64,000 bases of DNA from Marinomonas mediterranea MMB-1 (GTDB lineage Bacteria; Pseudomonadota; Gammaproteobacteria; Pseudomonadales; Marinomonadaceae): assembly GCF_000192865.1 (NCBI RefSeq), contig NC_015276.1, forward strand, positions 4,520,501 through 4,584,500, in the 5' to 3' direction. The notes beneath the pieces were generated by a model, which was not told where the DNA came from, searched no databases, and saw nothing but the letters and a program-made list of their open reading frames with translations. Below, piece after piece: positions 20,225 through 29,420 of the stretch (position 1 is its first letter; every line of letters begins with the position of its first letter). The position numbers were made by a program, and so were the translations under genes.

Positions 20225-21811
20225 ATGAAAACCCGTTGTCTGCATACCCATGTTTCGAGCACACGAAATGCATTAAACACTTTTTTAAGAAGCGATTCTG
20301 GCGCGGCTTTACCTTTTATTGTGTTGATTTTAGTGGGGGCGCTTGTGGGGTTTTCATTTGCGCTCGATACGACTCGAATGGTGAATACTGCCGGACAGCT
20401 AAAACGTGCCACTGACGCTGCCGCTCTTGCGATTGGTCAGATACAACTGCGAAATAACAACGATGATGAAACCGATCTAGATTCCATTGCCCAAGGCTAT
20501 GTGCTGAATAACCTTGGTATGGATTCAGGCCTTATAGATCAAATTGATACAACTTCCATTTTTGTCACGCAGGGTACGAACGATGGCCACCCTACTTTTA
20601 CCGTTACCGTCACGCTCAATACTCAATCTGATTTATTGAATGCGCAGACGGAAGATCAGGTTATTTCTTCAACGGTTGAAGTGGTGTCTACTCCCACAGA
20701 AGTCGCCTTGTTATTGCCGAATACCCTAACAGAGGATGAACCTGAGCTGGTCGCTTTGCGAAAACTGGGGAAGAGTTTTGCTCGAAACCTTCTTGGGGAA
20801 GATACGGATGCGTCTAATAGCGCACAAAAAGTCTGGCTGTCTTTAGTGCCATTTAGTCAGGCCGTGAATGTCTATGATGCTGATGATCCGGAACGAATCT
20901 CCAGATGGGCAGCCGCCGGAGCCTTGAACCCACCTGAATTGCGCAGCTTATTTAAGACCGGAAAAGTCCGCAGTTTAGCAGACCCTCGTTTTCCAGATCG
21001 CGTAGCGAAATTGCTTTGTATGTATCGTGGGTTGGGGGCAGGAGAGAATTTCAATTGGGATCAACAACCTGACAGTCAATTCGGGGTGTATTACCGCCAT
21101 GACCTCCCTCAAAACGGCAGTCCCGGCGCGACGCCCATTTCGTGGGTAGGCCCTAACCCCAGCTTATGGCCAAGTTCGGTGGCTGAGGATGTACGCTGGA
21201 TTGTTGCGGATAAAGGGTGTCCAAATGCCCCACTCTTACCCTTAACAAATGACTTAGACGCGATTGATGCCCGCCTTGATGAAATGTCGACACGATTCAA
21301 CGTGAATTATGCCATTGCAATGGGTTGGGCCGGCCATGCGCTCTCACCAAATATGCGAGGAAGCTCTGGCTGGGGGGACAGCGAATTACCGCTCGATTTC
21401 AGTAAAAGCAAGAGCAATGTGAAGGTGATGGTGATGTTGGCAAATACGACCGGAGATTGGTTCGACACGGATGCTTATAACTTCAACCGTGATCAAGCTT
21501 TGGATTCAACGGGGCCAGGCTCTGCTAAAGCCTTTGCGACGCAGCGCTTCCATGACGTATGCCGGAGTTTTAGAGATAAGAATATTAAGTTTTTCTTCAT
21601 CGGTGTTCGCCCGGGCGACCCAGCAGATTTTGGTAGGACGTTATTTACAGATATTGCAGGCCCAGGATTACGAGAATGTGCAGGTGGCGGTGGCGGCCTG
21701 TATTTCGCTGACGCATCTAGCTTTGTCGAAGGAAAAAGCCAAATCGACAGCTTACTTGAAGAGATCGCAGAAGAGATTCGACAGAATTATTACGTACGCT
21801 TAATAAAGTAA
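20225..21811 (+). CDS. TadG-like pilus-associated protein with degraded vWA site
   Basis: This 528-residue protein has a TadE/TadG-type N terminus (FLRSDSGAALPFIVLILVGA, then a hydrophobic helix and DTTRMVNTAGQLKRATDAAALA), typical of Flp-pilus minor pseudopilins, followed by a von Willebrand A-like domain. The strand where a MIDAS motif DxSxS would sit reads VALLLPNTLTEDE, so the metal site is missing. The C terminus retains TadG-like LRECAGGGGGLYFADASSF. ATG at 20225 is preferred to TTG at 20222. It heads the operon of the giant surface protein and export genes and is 15 kb away from the rest of the tad genes, which lack a tadG. It may anchor the secreted protein to the pilus machinery (inference). 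Confidence 0.75.
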   Translation: MKTRCLHTHVSSTRNALNTFLRSDSGAALPFIVLILVGALVGFSFALDTTRMVNTAGQLKRATDAAALAIGQIQLRNNNDDETDLDSIAQGYVLNNLGMDSGLIDQIDTTSIFVTQGTNDGHPTFTVTVTLNTQSDLLNAQTEDQVISSTVEVVSTPTEVALLLPNTLTEDEPELVALRKLGKSFARNLLGEDTDASNSAQKVWLSLVPFSQAVNVYDADDPERISRWAAAGALNPPELRSLFKTGKVRSLADPRFPDRVAKLLCMYRGLGAGENFNWDQQPDSQFGVYYRHDLPQNGSPGATPISWVGPNPSLWPSSVAEDVRWIVADKGCPNAPLLPLTNDLDAIDARLDEMSTRFNVNYAIAMGWAGHALSPNMRGSSGWGDSELPLDFSKSKSNVKVMVMLANTTGDWFDTDAYNFNRDQALDSTGPGSAKAFATQRFHDVCRSFRDKNIKFFFIGVRPGDPADFGRTLFTDIAGPGLRECAGGGGGLYFADASSFVEGKSQIDSLLEEIAEEIRQNYYVRLIK

Positions 21812-21851
21812 AAAACGTCAGGAAAAAGATTCACTGAGCAGGAGTATTGCT

Positions 21852-24800
21852 ATGTTGTTTGCCAAACCATCGCGTTCATTAGGGGTCTTTGCCCTTGAGC
21901 AGAGAATGATGTTCGATGCTGCTGGTGCCGCCACTTTGGAAGTGGAGTCAACCAACATTGATTATGTCGACGAGACGAACGATTACGATTCAAGCACGTA
22001 TTCTAATGTGTTGGCTGCGGCCGAAGACGTGTCTGTCTCTGAAGACGGCAATTTTGTCTATGCCGTGAGCAGTAACTCAAGTTCATGGAGCACTGATTCC
22101 TCCGTTTTAAGTGTGTTTAGCGTGGCGGAAGATGGCTCATTAACCTTAGTGCAAAGCTATTACAACTACACGTCTGTGTTCAATTTAGAGACTTATACTA
22201 ACGACCAAGTGGTACAAAACGAAGGCTTGGCGGGTGCCAGTTTGATCAGTATGTCGTCTGATCAAAACTACCTCTATGTGTTTGGTGAAGACGACAACAG
22301 CTTGGTTGTGTTTAGTCGAGATACGCAGACGGGCGAGTTAACACGCCTGAGCAGTACTGAAATAACCGACTTTGGTATTGATGGCGTATCCAGTTTTGTC
22401 TTCGATATAGAAACCTCCGGTGATTATTTGTACGTCACGGGAGGCGATCAAGTTCTTGTTTTATCATCAGATGATGATGGGGCGCTGTCTCTTGTTGCGC
22501 AATACAGTAATGATACGGAAGGCGTTTCTGGGCTAACAGGCGCAAACAGTATTGCGATTAGTGCAGACGGTACTCGTTTGGTGGTAGGAGCCAGTGGTGG
22601 TTCGAATGCGGTGACACTCTTTGATGTAAACGACGACGGCACACTTACCTACGTCAGCTCCGTAACGGGAGAAGACGACCAGTATTTTATCAATTCGGTA
22701 AAAATTTCTGCTGACGGTCAAACCGTCTATGCGCTGAATGATAACGACGGCTCTAGTTTATTGGTCATGACGTATGACGATGCCGGTGAATTGACCTTGG
22801 CAGATACTTATTCTGTGTCCGATGAAGCCAGAACCATTTTAGTGTCGGAAGACGGTACGGGGGTTTTTGTTATGGGCGCATACATAGATGTCTTCTTGCA
22901 AGATGACAATGCTGACCTAACGGCAGTTCAAACTATTGATGGCTCTGACAACGATCTCGGTGCGAACTTTTCTAGCATCACTCAAGCCTATTTAAGCGCA
23001 GATCATTCAAAACTGTTTGTGGTGATCAGTGATGGCATTTTATCGTTTAGTTTTGATGTCCCTGCGGCGTCTTACACCGAAAGTGAACAAGGTACGCTAT
23101 TGCTGCCCACTGGCATCATCAGCGATTCGGAGCTGGACGCACTGGATGACTATCAAGGTGCCAGCTACACCATCACCCGCGAATCTGGCGCGTTAGAAGA
23201 AGATGAATTCGGTTTTCAAGAGGCGAACGGCCTAACACTTGAAGACGGAAAGATTCTCAAGGATGGAAATGAAATCGCGACATTCACGGTGGTAGACAAT
23301 GTGTTAACCGTGTCTTTTACGGCTTCAACGTCTCAAGCCACGGCACAACAAGTGTTGCGTCAAATCACCTATTCCAACTCAAGTAATGATCCGGTAGCGA
23401 ATGGCGCCAGTCCCAGTTTTTCAATCACGGTCAATGACGGGGACGGCAATGAAACCTCGATGAATGTTCAAGTGAATTTGATCGGGGTGAATAATCCGGC
23501 GGAGGTCTCCACGACCACAAGTGAGATAACCTACCAGACCGGCGATGATTACACTCTCTTGTTTAGCGATACCAGCATCGAAACCATAGAAGCAGACCAG
23601 ACCATCTGGAAAGTTCAGATCGCCATTACAGGAGCCACCGCCGATGACCTACTAAAAGTAGGCAAGGGTAAGATCACCTTAGAAGCTTTTTCAGGAACAT
23701 CCCAAACGGTCGACAATACATCGTACTCCGTCACAGAAGAAGATGGTGTCATGACGGTGACGCTTTATATCATGGACTCTTCGGAAAATGCGGCGTCAGT
23801 TATTGATGGTATTGCTTATAAATATACGGGAGATGACACGAGTGGAGAGCGAACCGTAAGCCTCAGTATTATCGAGTACACAAGCCAGTCGGATATCGGT
23901 GAAACGACCACTTTGTACGATGGTACGACCACAATCACCTTAGCCGCCGCAGATGAAGATAATGTTGCTCCAACCATAGCCAGCACAACCAATCAGATCG
24001 CTTACACAGAAAATGGTGCCGCCACGTCAGTGTTCCCCGATGCTGTTCTAACAGATTCGCAAATGGACGCCTACAACGACGGGGAGGGTAATTATCACGG
24101 TGCTGAATTAATTGTGTCTATAGCTGACGTAACGTCGAGCGATCAGCTGGTATTTGAGGAGGCAAATGGGCTGGCTTTAACAGGAAGTTCTTTGACAAAA
24201 GACGGTGTGGTGATTGCCACTGTTTCAAATGAGGATGGGGTTTTAACCATTACCTTTACGGAAGATAACGGCACTGTCCCTACCACAGAAGACGTGCAAA
24301 ATGTTCTCAACCAAATTCAATACCAAAACAGCAGCGAAACGCCTGAGTCGACCGTCAATGTGTCCGTGACTTTGTCGGATCAATTTGGCCTAACGTCAAA
24401 TATCCTGATGGCTCAAATTAACATTACAGCGCTCAACGATACGCCTGAGGTGACCCAAGACGCTTCCATTGCGGCGGGTGAAATGTCTTTAACTGAGACG
24501 TTAAGTGTGGCCGAAGGTCTTACGGATGTTAGCGCCTCCAGTGTGTCGAGTGACGGCGGTGTGCTTTATGTGGCGGACAGCAGTGGCAACATTGCGGTCT
24601 TTACCCTCAACGATGAAAGCAGCGAATGGGAATATCAAAGCACCCTAACCTCCGTTGATGGTGTTGATTCCGTGGATAAATTAATTACCACGGCCGATGG
24701 TCAAAACCTTTATCTGCTTGGCAATGAGGGCGATGTCATCGCCGTGTATTCGTTATCAGAAGATCTTGTGTTGTCGAATACTCAAGTGATTGTTGCTGAC

Positions 24801-26879
24801 TATGAAACCAACGAAATCACTGTGAGTGGCGTTCAAGACATTGTCTTATCAGAAGATGGACTGCACTTTTATTACATCAACAGTACAGCGTTAAGTGAAA
24901 TGACTCGTGACGCCGAAACTGGTGAATTAAGCTTTGTGCAAAAGATAGCCGATGCGTGGAGCTCCCCCTACCTGTGGAACCCTAGCAGCCTGACTGTTTC
25001 GAGAGATTATGTCTTCGTAACCACTAATTTTCGTACCTCAACGCTAATTGTATTTGAACAAGAGGAATCCGGCCTTGAATGGAAAGCTTACATTCGTGAT
25101 GGCAGTGAAGACTCGGCTGGCAATAGTGCCATATTGAGTTCAACCACACATGTGGCGGCAACAGACGACGGTGAATACATCTATGTGGTGAACGATACGA
25201 GTATTTATACCTATTCGTATGATGCTCAAAGCGAATCCTTTCTACTAGTCACTGACGAGGCGATTCTTGTCGAAAACCTATCGGATTTAGTCGTGTCTGC
25301 GGATAACGAGAAGTTGTTCGTATTGACCTCTGACGGCAGCTTATACCGCTATATTATCGGTGAAGACGGATCCTTAACGCAGGCGGGCATCATGCAAGGA
25401 GCGTCGTCTGAGGGAGCGTATCTTTCTATTTCGGATGCGGGTCATGTGTTCCTGCAAGGTACTGATGTCGTTGCGATTTATGATGCGACGGGGCGTGAAG
25501 AGTCCTTATATGAAATCGGTTTTGATGCAGTTGTATTGGCTCCTGAACTGACCATTTTTGATGAAGAAATGTCAGCCTCTGACAATTACTCAGGCCTAAC
25601 TATTACGCTTTCAGGTTCGACCATCAATGCCTCCGATACCTTCGGTTTGGCAAGCGACAGTGAGTTTACACTGGACGGTGAAAATTTATTGTATCAAGGC
25701 GAGGTGGTTGGGCGCTTTGTAAATGATGACGGCACTCTCTCAGTCACGATCTCATCCGCGCTAACGCAAGATCAAGTAAACGCCCTAGCAAGAAGCCTAA
25801 CCTTTGAAAATACCTCTCTCACGCAAGCGGCTACTTTGTCTTTTACCGTCTCAATTAATGACGGCGACGCATCGAGTAATTCTGTCGAAATAGCGCTAAA
25901 TGTCGCACAAAATCTACCGCCACAGATTGAAGGAAGCGTTCAATTTCCTACTATCACGGAAACAGAATCGGTAAGTATTCAGCTACTGAATACATTGTTC
26001 TCCGATGATTCGGATGATTCGGATGATGCGTTAACGTGGCAAGTCACTGGGTTACCAAACGGTTTAAGTTTTAATTCAGACACCTTGGTCATTTCTGGCA
26101 ATGCGGTCGAGTCAGGTGAATTTTTAGTGGTCATACAAACCACCGATACGAAAGGTCAGAGCACTCAAATTGAAGTGACGCTCACGGTGGAATCTATGGT
26201 GGTTCCCTCATCGCCCAGTTCGTCTCAAATAGACACGAGCGAAACGACCGCTAATCCAAGTAGCGCGACAGTGAGTCCAAGCGAAGCGGCAATGCAGTAC
26301 TTTACTCAGTTCGATTCACAAAATATTTCTTCACTAGACAACCAAATAAGCGGTATGGATGTTTCTGCAAATACCGCCCTTATCACATCAACACTTGGTT
26401 CCGATTCATTTAGCACGTCACTTTCGTCTACTGAAAATACTCAATTAGACAGCGCACAAACCGAGTCTACAGCGTCATTGCAGTCCTATAGATCAACGTC
26501 CATAGAATGGTCGAAAGACATAAGTAACGCTCAACTTTCATTACTAGACAGTGTGATGTCAGAAGAGGAAAAAGCCATTCTTGCGGTGATGTCGGCAGAT
26601 GGTATTGGGTTGCCAGAAGGCGTTGAATACGACCTTGAGACGGGTCGGCTGAATCTAGACAAAGACGTGCTTGGAGACACTCAACAGATAGAGCTGCATG
26701 TGCTCGTTGTTGATGAAAATGGTGAGACGTCAGTGATACCCGTAGAAGTGAAATTGGAATCCGACAGCCATGTTCAGGTAAACACAGCACCATTCTCTGA
26801 ACAGGTGAACGACGCCAGTTCGCTGAGTGTTTTTAACATTAACAAGCTGTTATTGAATGATCTGACGGCGGCATCTTAA
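21852..26879 (+). CDS. Large double-propeller / cadherin-like surface protein with LEPR-type N-terminal motif
   Basis: This is a 1675-residue acidic, Ser/Thr/Asp-rich protein. Residues 15-24 read LEQRMMFDAA, resembling the short LEPR/FDAA motif at the start of many very large exported proteins. A YVTN-like beta-propeller spans about 50-400 (repeats such as SEDGNFVYAVS and SADGTRLVVGAS), cadherin/Ig-like domains about 400-870, a second propeller about 880-1215, another cadherin-like block to 1350, a He_PIG-type Ig domain at about 1355-1440 (LPNGLSFNSDTLVISG), a Ser-rich linker and a final Ig-like domain. The end (APFSEQVNDASSLSVFN) may be a sorting tail. There are no RTX GGxGxD repeats and no Sec signal peptide. 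It probably acts in adhesion; partner genes follow directly. Confidence 0.75.
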   Translation: MLFAKPSRSLGVFALEQRMMFDAAGAATLEVESTNIDYVDETNDYDSSTYSNVLAAAEDVSVSEDGNFVYAVSSNSSSWSTDSSVLSVFSVAEDGSLTLVQSYYNYTSVFNLETYTNDQVVQNEGLAGASLISMSSDQNYLYVFGEDDNSLVVFSRDTQTGELTRLSSTEITDFGIDGVSSFVFDIETSGDYLYVTGGDQVLVLSSDDDGALSLVAQYSNDTEGVSGLTGANSIAISADGTRLVVGASGGSNAVTLFDVNDDGTLTYVSSVTGEDDQYFINSVKISADGQTVYALNDNDGSSLLVMTYDDAGELTLADTYSVSDEARTILVSEDGTGVFVMGAYIDVFLQDDNADLTAVQTIDGSDNDLGANFSSITQAYLSADHSKLFVVISDGILSFSFDVPAASYTESEQGTLLLPTGIISDSELDALDDYQGASYTITRESGALEEDEFGFQEANGLTLEDGKILKDGNEIATFTVVDNVLTVSFTASTSQATAQQVLRQITYSNSSNDPVANGASPSFSITVNDGDGNETSMNVQVNLIGVNNPAEVSTTTSEITYQTGDDYTLLFSDTSIETIEADQTIWKVQIAITGATADDLLKVGKGKITLEAFSGTSQTVDNTSYSVTEEDGVMTVTLYIMDSSENAASVIDGIAYKYTGDDTSGERTVSLSIIEYTSQSDIGETTTLYDGTTTITLAAADEDNVAPTIASTTNQIAYTENGAATSVFPDAVLTDSQMDAYNDGEGNYHGAELIVSIADVTSSDQLVFEEANGLALTGSSLTKDGVVIATVSNEDGVLTITFTEDNGTVPTTEDVQNVLNQIQYQNSSETPESTVNVSVTLSDQFGLTSNILMAQINITALNDTPEVTQDASIAAGEMSLTETLSVAEGLTDVSASSVSSDGGVLYVADSSGNIAVFTLNDESSEWEYQSTLTSVDGVDSVDKLITTADGQNLYLLGNEGDVIAVYSLSEDLVLSNTQVIVADYETNEITVSGVQDIVLSEDGLHFYYINSTALSEMTRDAETGELSFVQKIADAWSSPYLWNPSSLTVSRDYVFVTTNFRTSTLIVFEQEESGLEWKAYIRDGSEDSAGNSAILSSTTHVAATDDGEYIYVVNDTSIYTYSYDAQSESFLLVTDEAILVENLSDLVVSADNEKLFVLTSDGSLYRYIIGEDGSLTQAGIMQGASSEGAYLSISDAGHVFLQGTDVVAIYDATGREESLYEIGFDAVVLAPELTIFDEEMSASDNYSGLTITLSGSTINASDTFGLASDSEFTLDGENLLYQGEVVGRFVNDDGTLSVTISSALTQDQVNALARSLTFENTSLTQAATLSFTVSINDGDASSNSVEIALNVAQNLPPQIEGSVQFPTITETESVSIQLLNTLFSDDSDDSDDALTWQVTGLPNGLSFNSDTLVISGNAVESGEFLVVIQTTDTKGQSTQIEVTLTVESMVVPSSPSSSQIDTSETTANPSSATVSPSEAAMQYFTQFDSQNISSLDNQISGMDVSANTALITSTLGSDSFSTSLSSTENTQLDSAQTESTASLQSYRSTSIEWSKDISNAQLSLLDSVMSEEEKAILAVMSADGIGLPEGVEYDLETGRLNLDKDVLGDTQQIELHVLVVDENGETSVIPVEVKLESDSHVQVNTAPFSEQVNDASSLSVFNINKLLLNDLTAAS

Positions 26880-26913
26880 AAATTGTAAATGATGGAATTA
26901 AAAGGTTTATAAC

Positions 26914-28608
26914 GTGACTATAAAAAGCAAAGTATTAGAGTATAAAACGTTACATCGTACGGCGGTTGCAGGTGCCATTTTATTCAGTCTGACGGCCTGC
27001 TCTGTCACACCAACGCCCATTACGTTTGAGCAAAAATTAGCATTGGTGGACGCAGACCGAAAAGCCATGTTTCAGGATCAAGAGCCAATTACACAGCCAA
27101 TCAGCCTTGAAGAAGCTATGGCGAGAGCCGTTAAATACAACCTTAAAGAACGTCTCGCCTTGATGGAAAAATTGGCGCAAGACAATATTTTGGGTCTGCA
27201 AAGCTTTGATATGTTGCCAAAAGTGGCCGCCAGTGCAGGATGGACAGCACGAAATAACGAAGCCGCATCATCGAGTAAATCGATTGCTACAGGCACTGAG
27301 TCCTTGGTGTCTTCTACTAGCCAAGATAAGCAATCGTCATCGGCGGATTTAAGCGTTTCTTGGAATGTTCTGGACTTTGGGATTGGGTATTTTGGCTCGA
27401 AAGCACAGGCGAACAATGTCCTTGCCGCAGAAGAAAGACGTCGCAGTGTGGTCGCCGATATTATTCAAAATGTACGAGGTGCGTATTGGGAAGCAGTAAA
27501 AGCTCAAGAGCTTCAGCCGCTGGTAAAACGTACGTTAAAAGACGCCTACAGTGCGTTAGAAACCTCCAAGCAAACCGCCGCTGAGCGTTTGATCTCGCCA
27601 TTAGAATCCTTGCAATATCAGAAAAGCTTGCTCGAAATGATCAGTCGTTTGGAAACGCTGGAAGGCGATCTAGCGGCGTCCAAATCTCGTTTAGCAGGTT
27701 TAATGAACCTTCCACCCGCAACGCAATATGAGCTAGCCTCTCAAAGTACTCAGCCTTTAGCGCTGCCTTATCAGCTGGAAGAGCTTGAGACACTTTCCAT
27801 GGTCAATCGACCAGAAATCAATGAAGAGGCTTATCGAGCAAGAAACACGGTCTTAGAGACGCGCTCTTCACTAATGCGTTTGTTGCCCGGCGCATCTTTG
27901 TTTGTCGGTGCTCACTACAATAGTAACAGTTACTCCTTGAACAATGATTGGGCCGATGCAGGTGTCCAAGTTAGTTGGAATCTACTCAGTGCGTTTTCCT
28001 ATAGTGATGTAAAAAGCGTTGGTGAAGCAAAAGAAAAAATTGCAGATTTACGTCGTCAAGCATTGAGAATGGCGGTTCTAACTCAGGTTAACCTCGCATG
28101 GCAACAGTACAAACAGGCCGATAATCAATTTCAACGCACGGCTGAGCTGTCGAGGATTCAAGACGCCATTTTTGTGCAAAGTACGGGAGCGTATCAAAAT
28201 AACACCCAATCTTTGGTTGAACGTGTCCGCATCGCGACAGAAAGCGTGTTGGCGAAACGTAACCGAGATCAAAGCTTCGCTATGATGCAAAGTGCATATG
28301 GCGCGATTTACAAAGCCGCTGGGCTTGATCCATTACCAAAATCCATTGCAGACACCAGTGTTGAAACCTTATCAGCGTCAATTGCACATCAAGATGCATT
28401 ACTTCAGCAAGGCCGCATTTCAGACGAAACGCTTGTGTCACGTGTTGCTCTGAACAGCGCGTTAGGCAGCATGTCAGATCAATATGAAAAGGCCGACACT
28501 GAACCGAAAAAAGAAGAGGCATCGAAGCCACAACTGGTGATGCTGTCCACTGGCGATTCTTTACAAGAAACGGCCATTATTGATTATACGAATTACGTCC
28601 AGCCATGA
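26914..28608 (+). CDS. TolC-like outer-membrane efflux lipoprotein
   Basis: This 564-residue protein has a signal peptide and lipobox LTAC, then the two-repeat coiled-coil architecture of outer-membrane efflux proteins (LEEAMARAVKYNLKERLA opening and VSWNVLDFGIGYFGSK beta-strand motif near 150; VQVSWNLLSAFSYSDVK near 350). GTG start with AAAGG upstream. It would form the outer-membrane duct of the export apparatus encoded by the next three genes, with the large protein just upstream as likely cargo. It is a second candidate channel for the RND pump, too. The stop overlaps the next start (ATGA). Confidence 0.85.
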   Translation: MTIKSKVLEYKTLHRTAVAGAILFSLTACSVTPTPITFEQKLALVDADRKAMFQDQEPITQPISLEEAMARAVKYNLKERLALMEKLAQDNILGLQSFDMLPKVAASAGWTARNNEAASSSKSIATGTESLVSSTSQDKQSSSADLSVSWNVLDFGIGYFGSKAQANNVLAAEERRRSVVADIIQNVRGAYWEAVKAQELQPLVKRTLKDAYSALETSKQTAAERLISPLESLQYQKSLLEMISRLETLEGDLAASKSRLAGLMNLPPATQYELASQSTQPLALPYQLEELETLSMVNRPEINEEAYRARNTVLETRSSLMRLLPGASLFVGAHYNSNSYSLNNDWADAGVQVSWNLLSAFSYSDVKSVGEAKEKIADLRRQALRMAVLTQVNLAWQQYKQADNQFQRTAELSRIQDAIFVQSTGAYQNNTQSLVERVRIATESVLAKRNRDQSFAMMQSAYGAIYKAAGLDPLPKSIADTSVETLSASIAHQDALLQQGRISDETLVSRVALNSALGSMSDQYEKADTEPKKEEASKPQLVMLSTGDSLQETAIIDYTNYVQP

Positions 28609-29420
28609 GTGTTTATTGTCGAACAAGGTCACGTGTTACGCTTGTCCTTGGCATGATGTTAAGCGGTGTCTTAAATGCAAACACCTTGTTAAAAGACAAT
28701 GAACCACGTGGCGCGAAGTGGGTATCTCAGCCGACTATTCGAGTGCAGTTGAACGCCAAAGACAGAGCGGTGCTATCCAGCCAGCTCTCTGGTCGGATTA
28801 AAACACTGACCTTAAAAGAAGGCCAAAGTTTTAAAAAGGGGCAAACGCTTGTTGAGTTTGATTGTGACATTTATAAAGCCAAGCTGGATTATGCCAAAGC
28901 GGCGGCGCAAGCCGCCGAACAAAAGCGAGCCGTTGCTAAGCGCTTAGACAATTTGCAGTCAATCAGTGTGATGGAAGTCAATCAAGCTGAATCCGATACC
29001 TTGATGGCGCAAGCGGAGCGTCGCATTGGTGAAATAATGGTCAGCCGATGTGGCGTTTACGCCCCTTTTAATGGTCGTGTGGTAAAACGTTTAGTACAGC
29101 AAGGCGAGTTCGTATCGGAAGGCGAACCTATTCTTGAAGTCTATAGCAGCAAAGTCTATGAGGTCGCTTTAATTGTCCCATCTCGTTGGATTAGCGAGAT
29201 AAAAATTGGGCACGCCTTCCAAGTTAAATTGGACGAAACTCAACAAATTTATAACGCCAAGGTAACGCGTTTAGGCGCAGTCATAGACCCGCTTAGTCAG
29301 TCTTTTACGGTGTTTGGGGAGATTCTAAAGACGCCAAATGTACGCCTCATTCCCGGAATGAGTGGCAACGCTTATTTCGATCCGTCTCAATGGACATCAA
29401 CAACTGAGAACGTGAGATGA
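28605..29420 (+). CDS. Periplasmic HlyD-like adaptor (short)
   Basis: This 271-residue protein has an N-terminal signal peptide (VTLVLGMMLSGVLNANT), a lipoyl half-motif LSSQLSGRIKTLTLKEGQSF near 62-80, a short helical hairpin at about 90-135, the second lipoyl half YAPFNGRVVKRLVQQGEFV near 148-166 and a beta-barrel domain. It is smaller than MexA/HlyD relatives and lacks a long coiled coil. It overlaps the TolC-like gene and the next adaptor gene by four bases each, so all are translated as one block. It probably connects the two membranes. Confidence 0.8.
   Translation: MSVYCRTRSRVTLVLGMMLSGVLNANTLLKDNEPRGAKWVSQPTIRVQLNAKDRAVLSSQLSGRIKTLTLKEGQSFKKGQTLVEFDCDIYKAKLDYAKAAAQAAEQKRAVAKRLDNLQSISVMEVNQAESDTLMAQAERRIGEIMVSRCGVYAPFNGRVVKRLVQQGEFVSEGEPILEVYSSKVYEVALIVPSRWISEIKIGHAFQVKLDETQQIYNAKVTRLGAVIDPLSQSFTVFGEILKTPNVRLIPGMSGNAYFDPSQWTSTTENVR

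Noticed and set aside
26467..26793. Minus-strand frame of 108 codons inside the large-protein gene
   Set aside because: Antisense shadow with no ribosome site and improbable composition; the plus frame is continuous and domain-rich.
21852..26879. RTX toxin or RTX adhesin identity for the large protein
   Set aside because: No GGxGxDxUx nonapeptide repeats are visible; the acidic repeats are propeller and cadherin-like strands.
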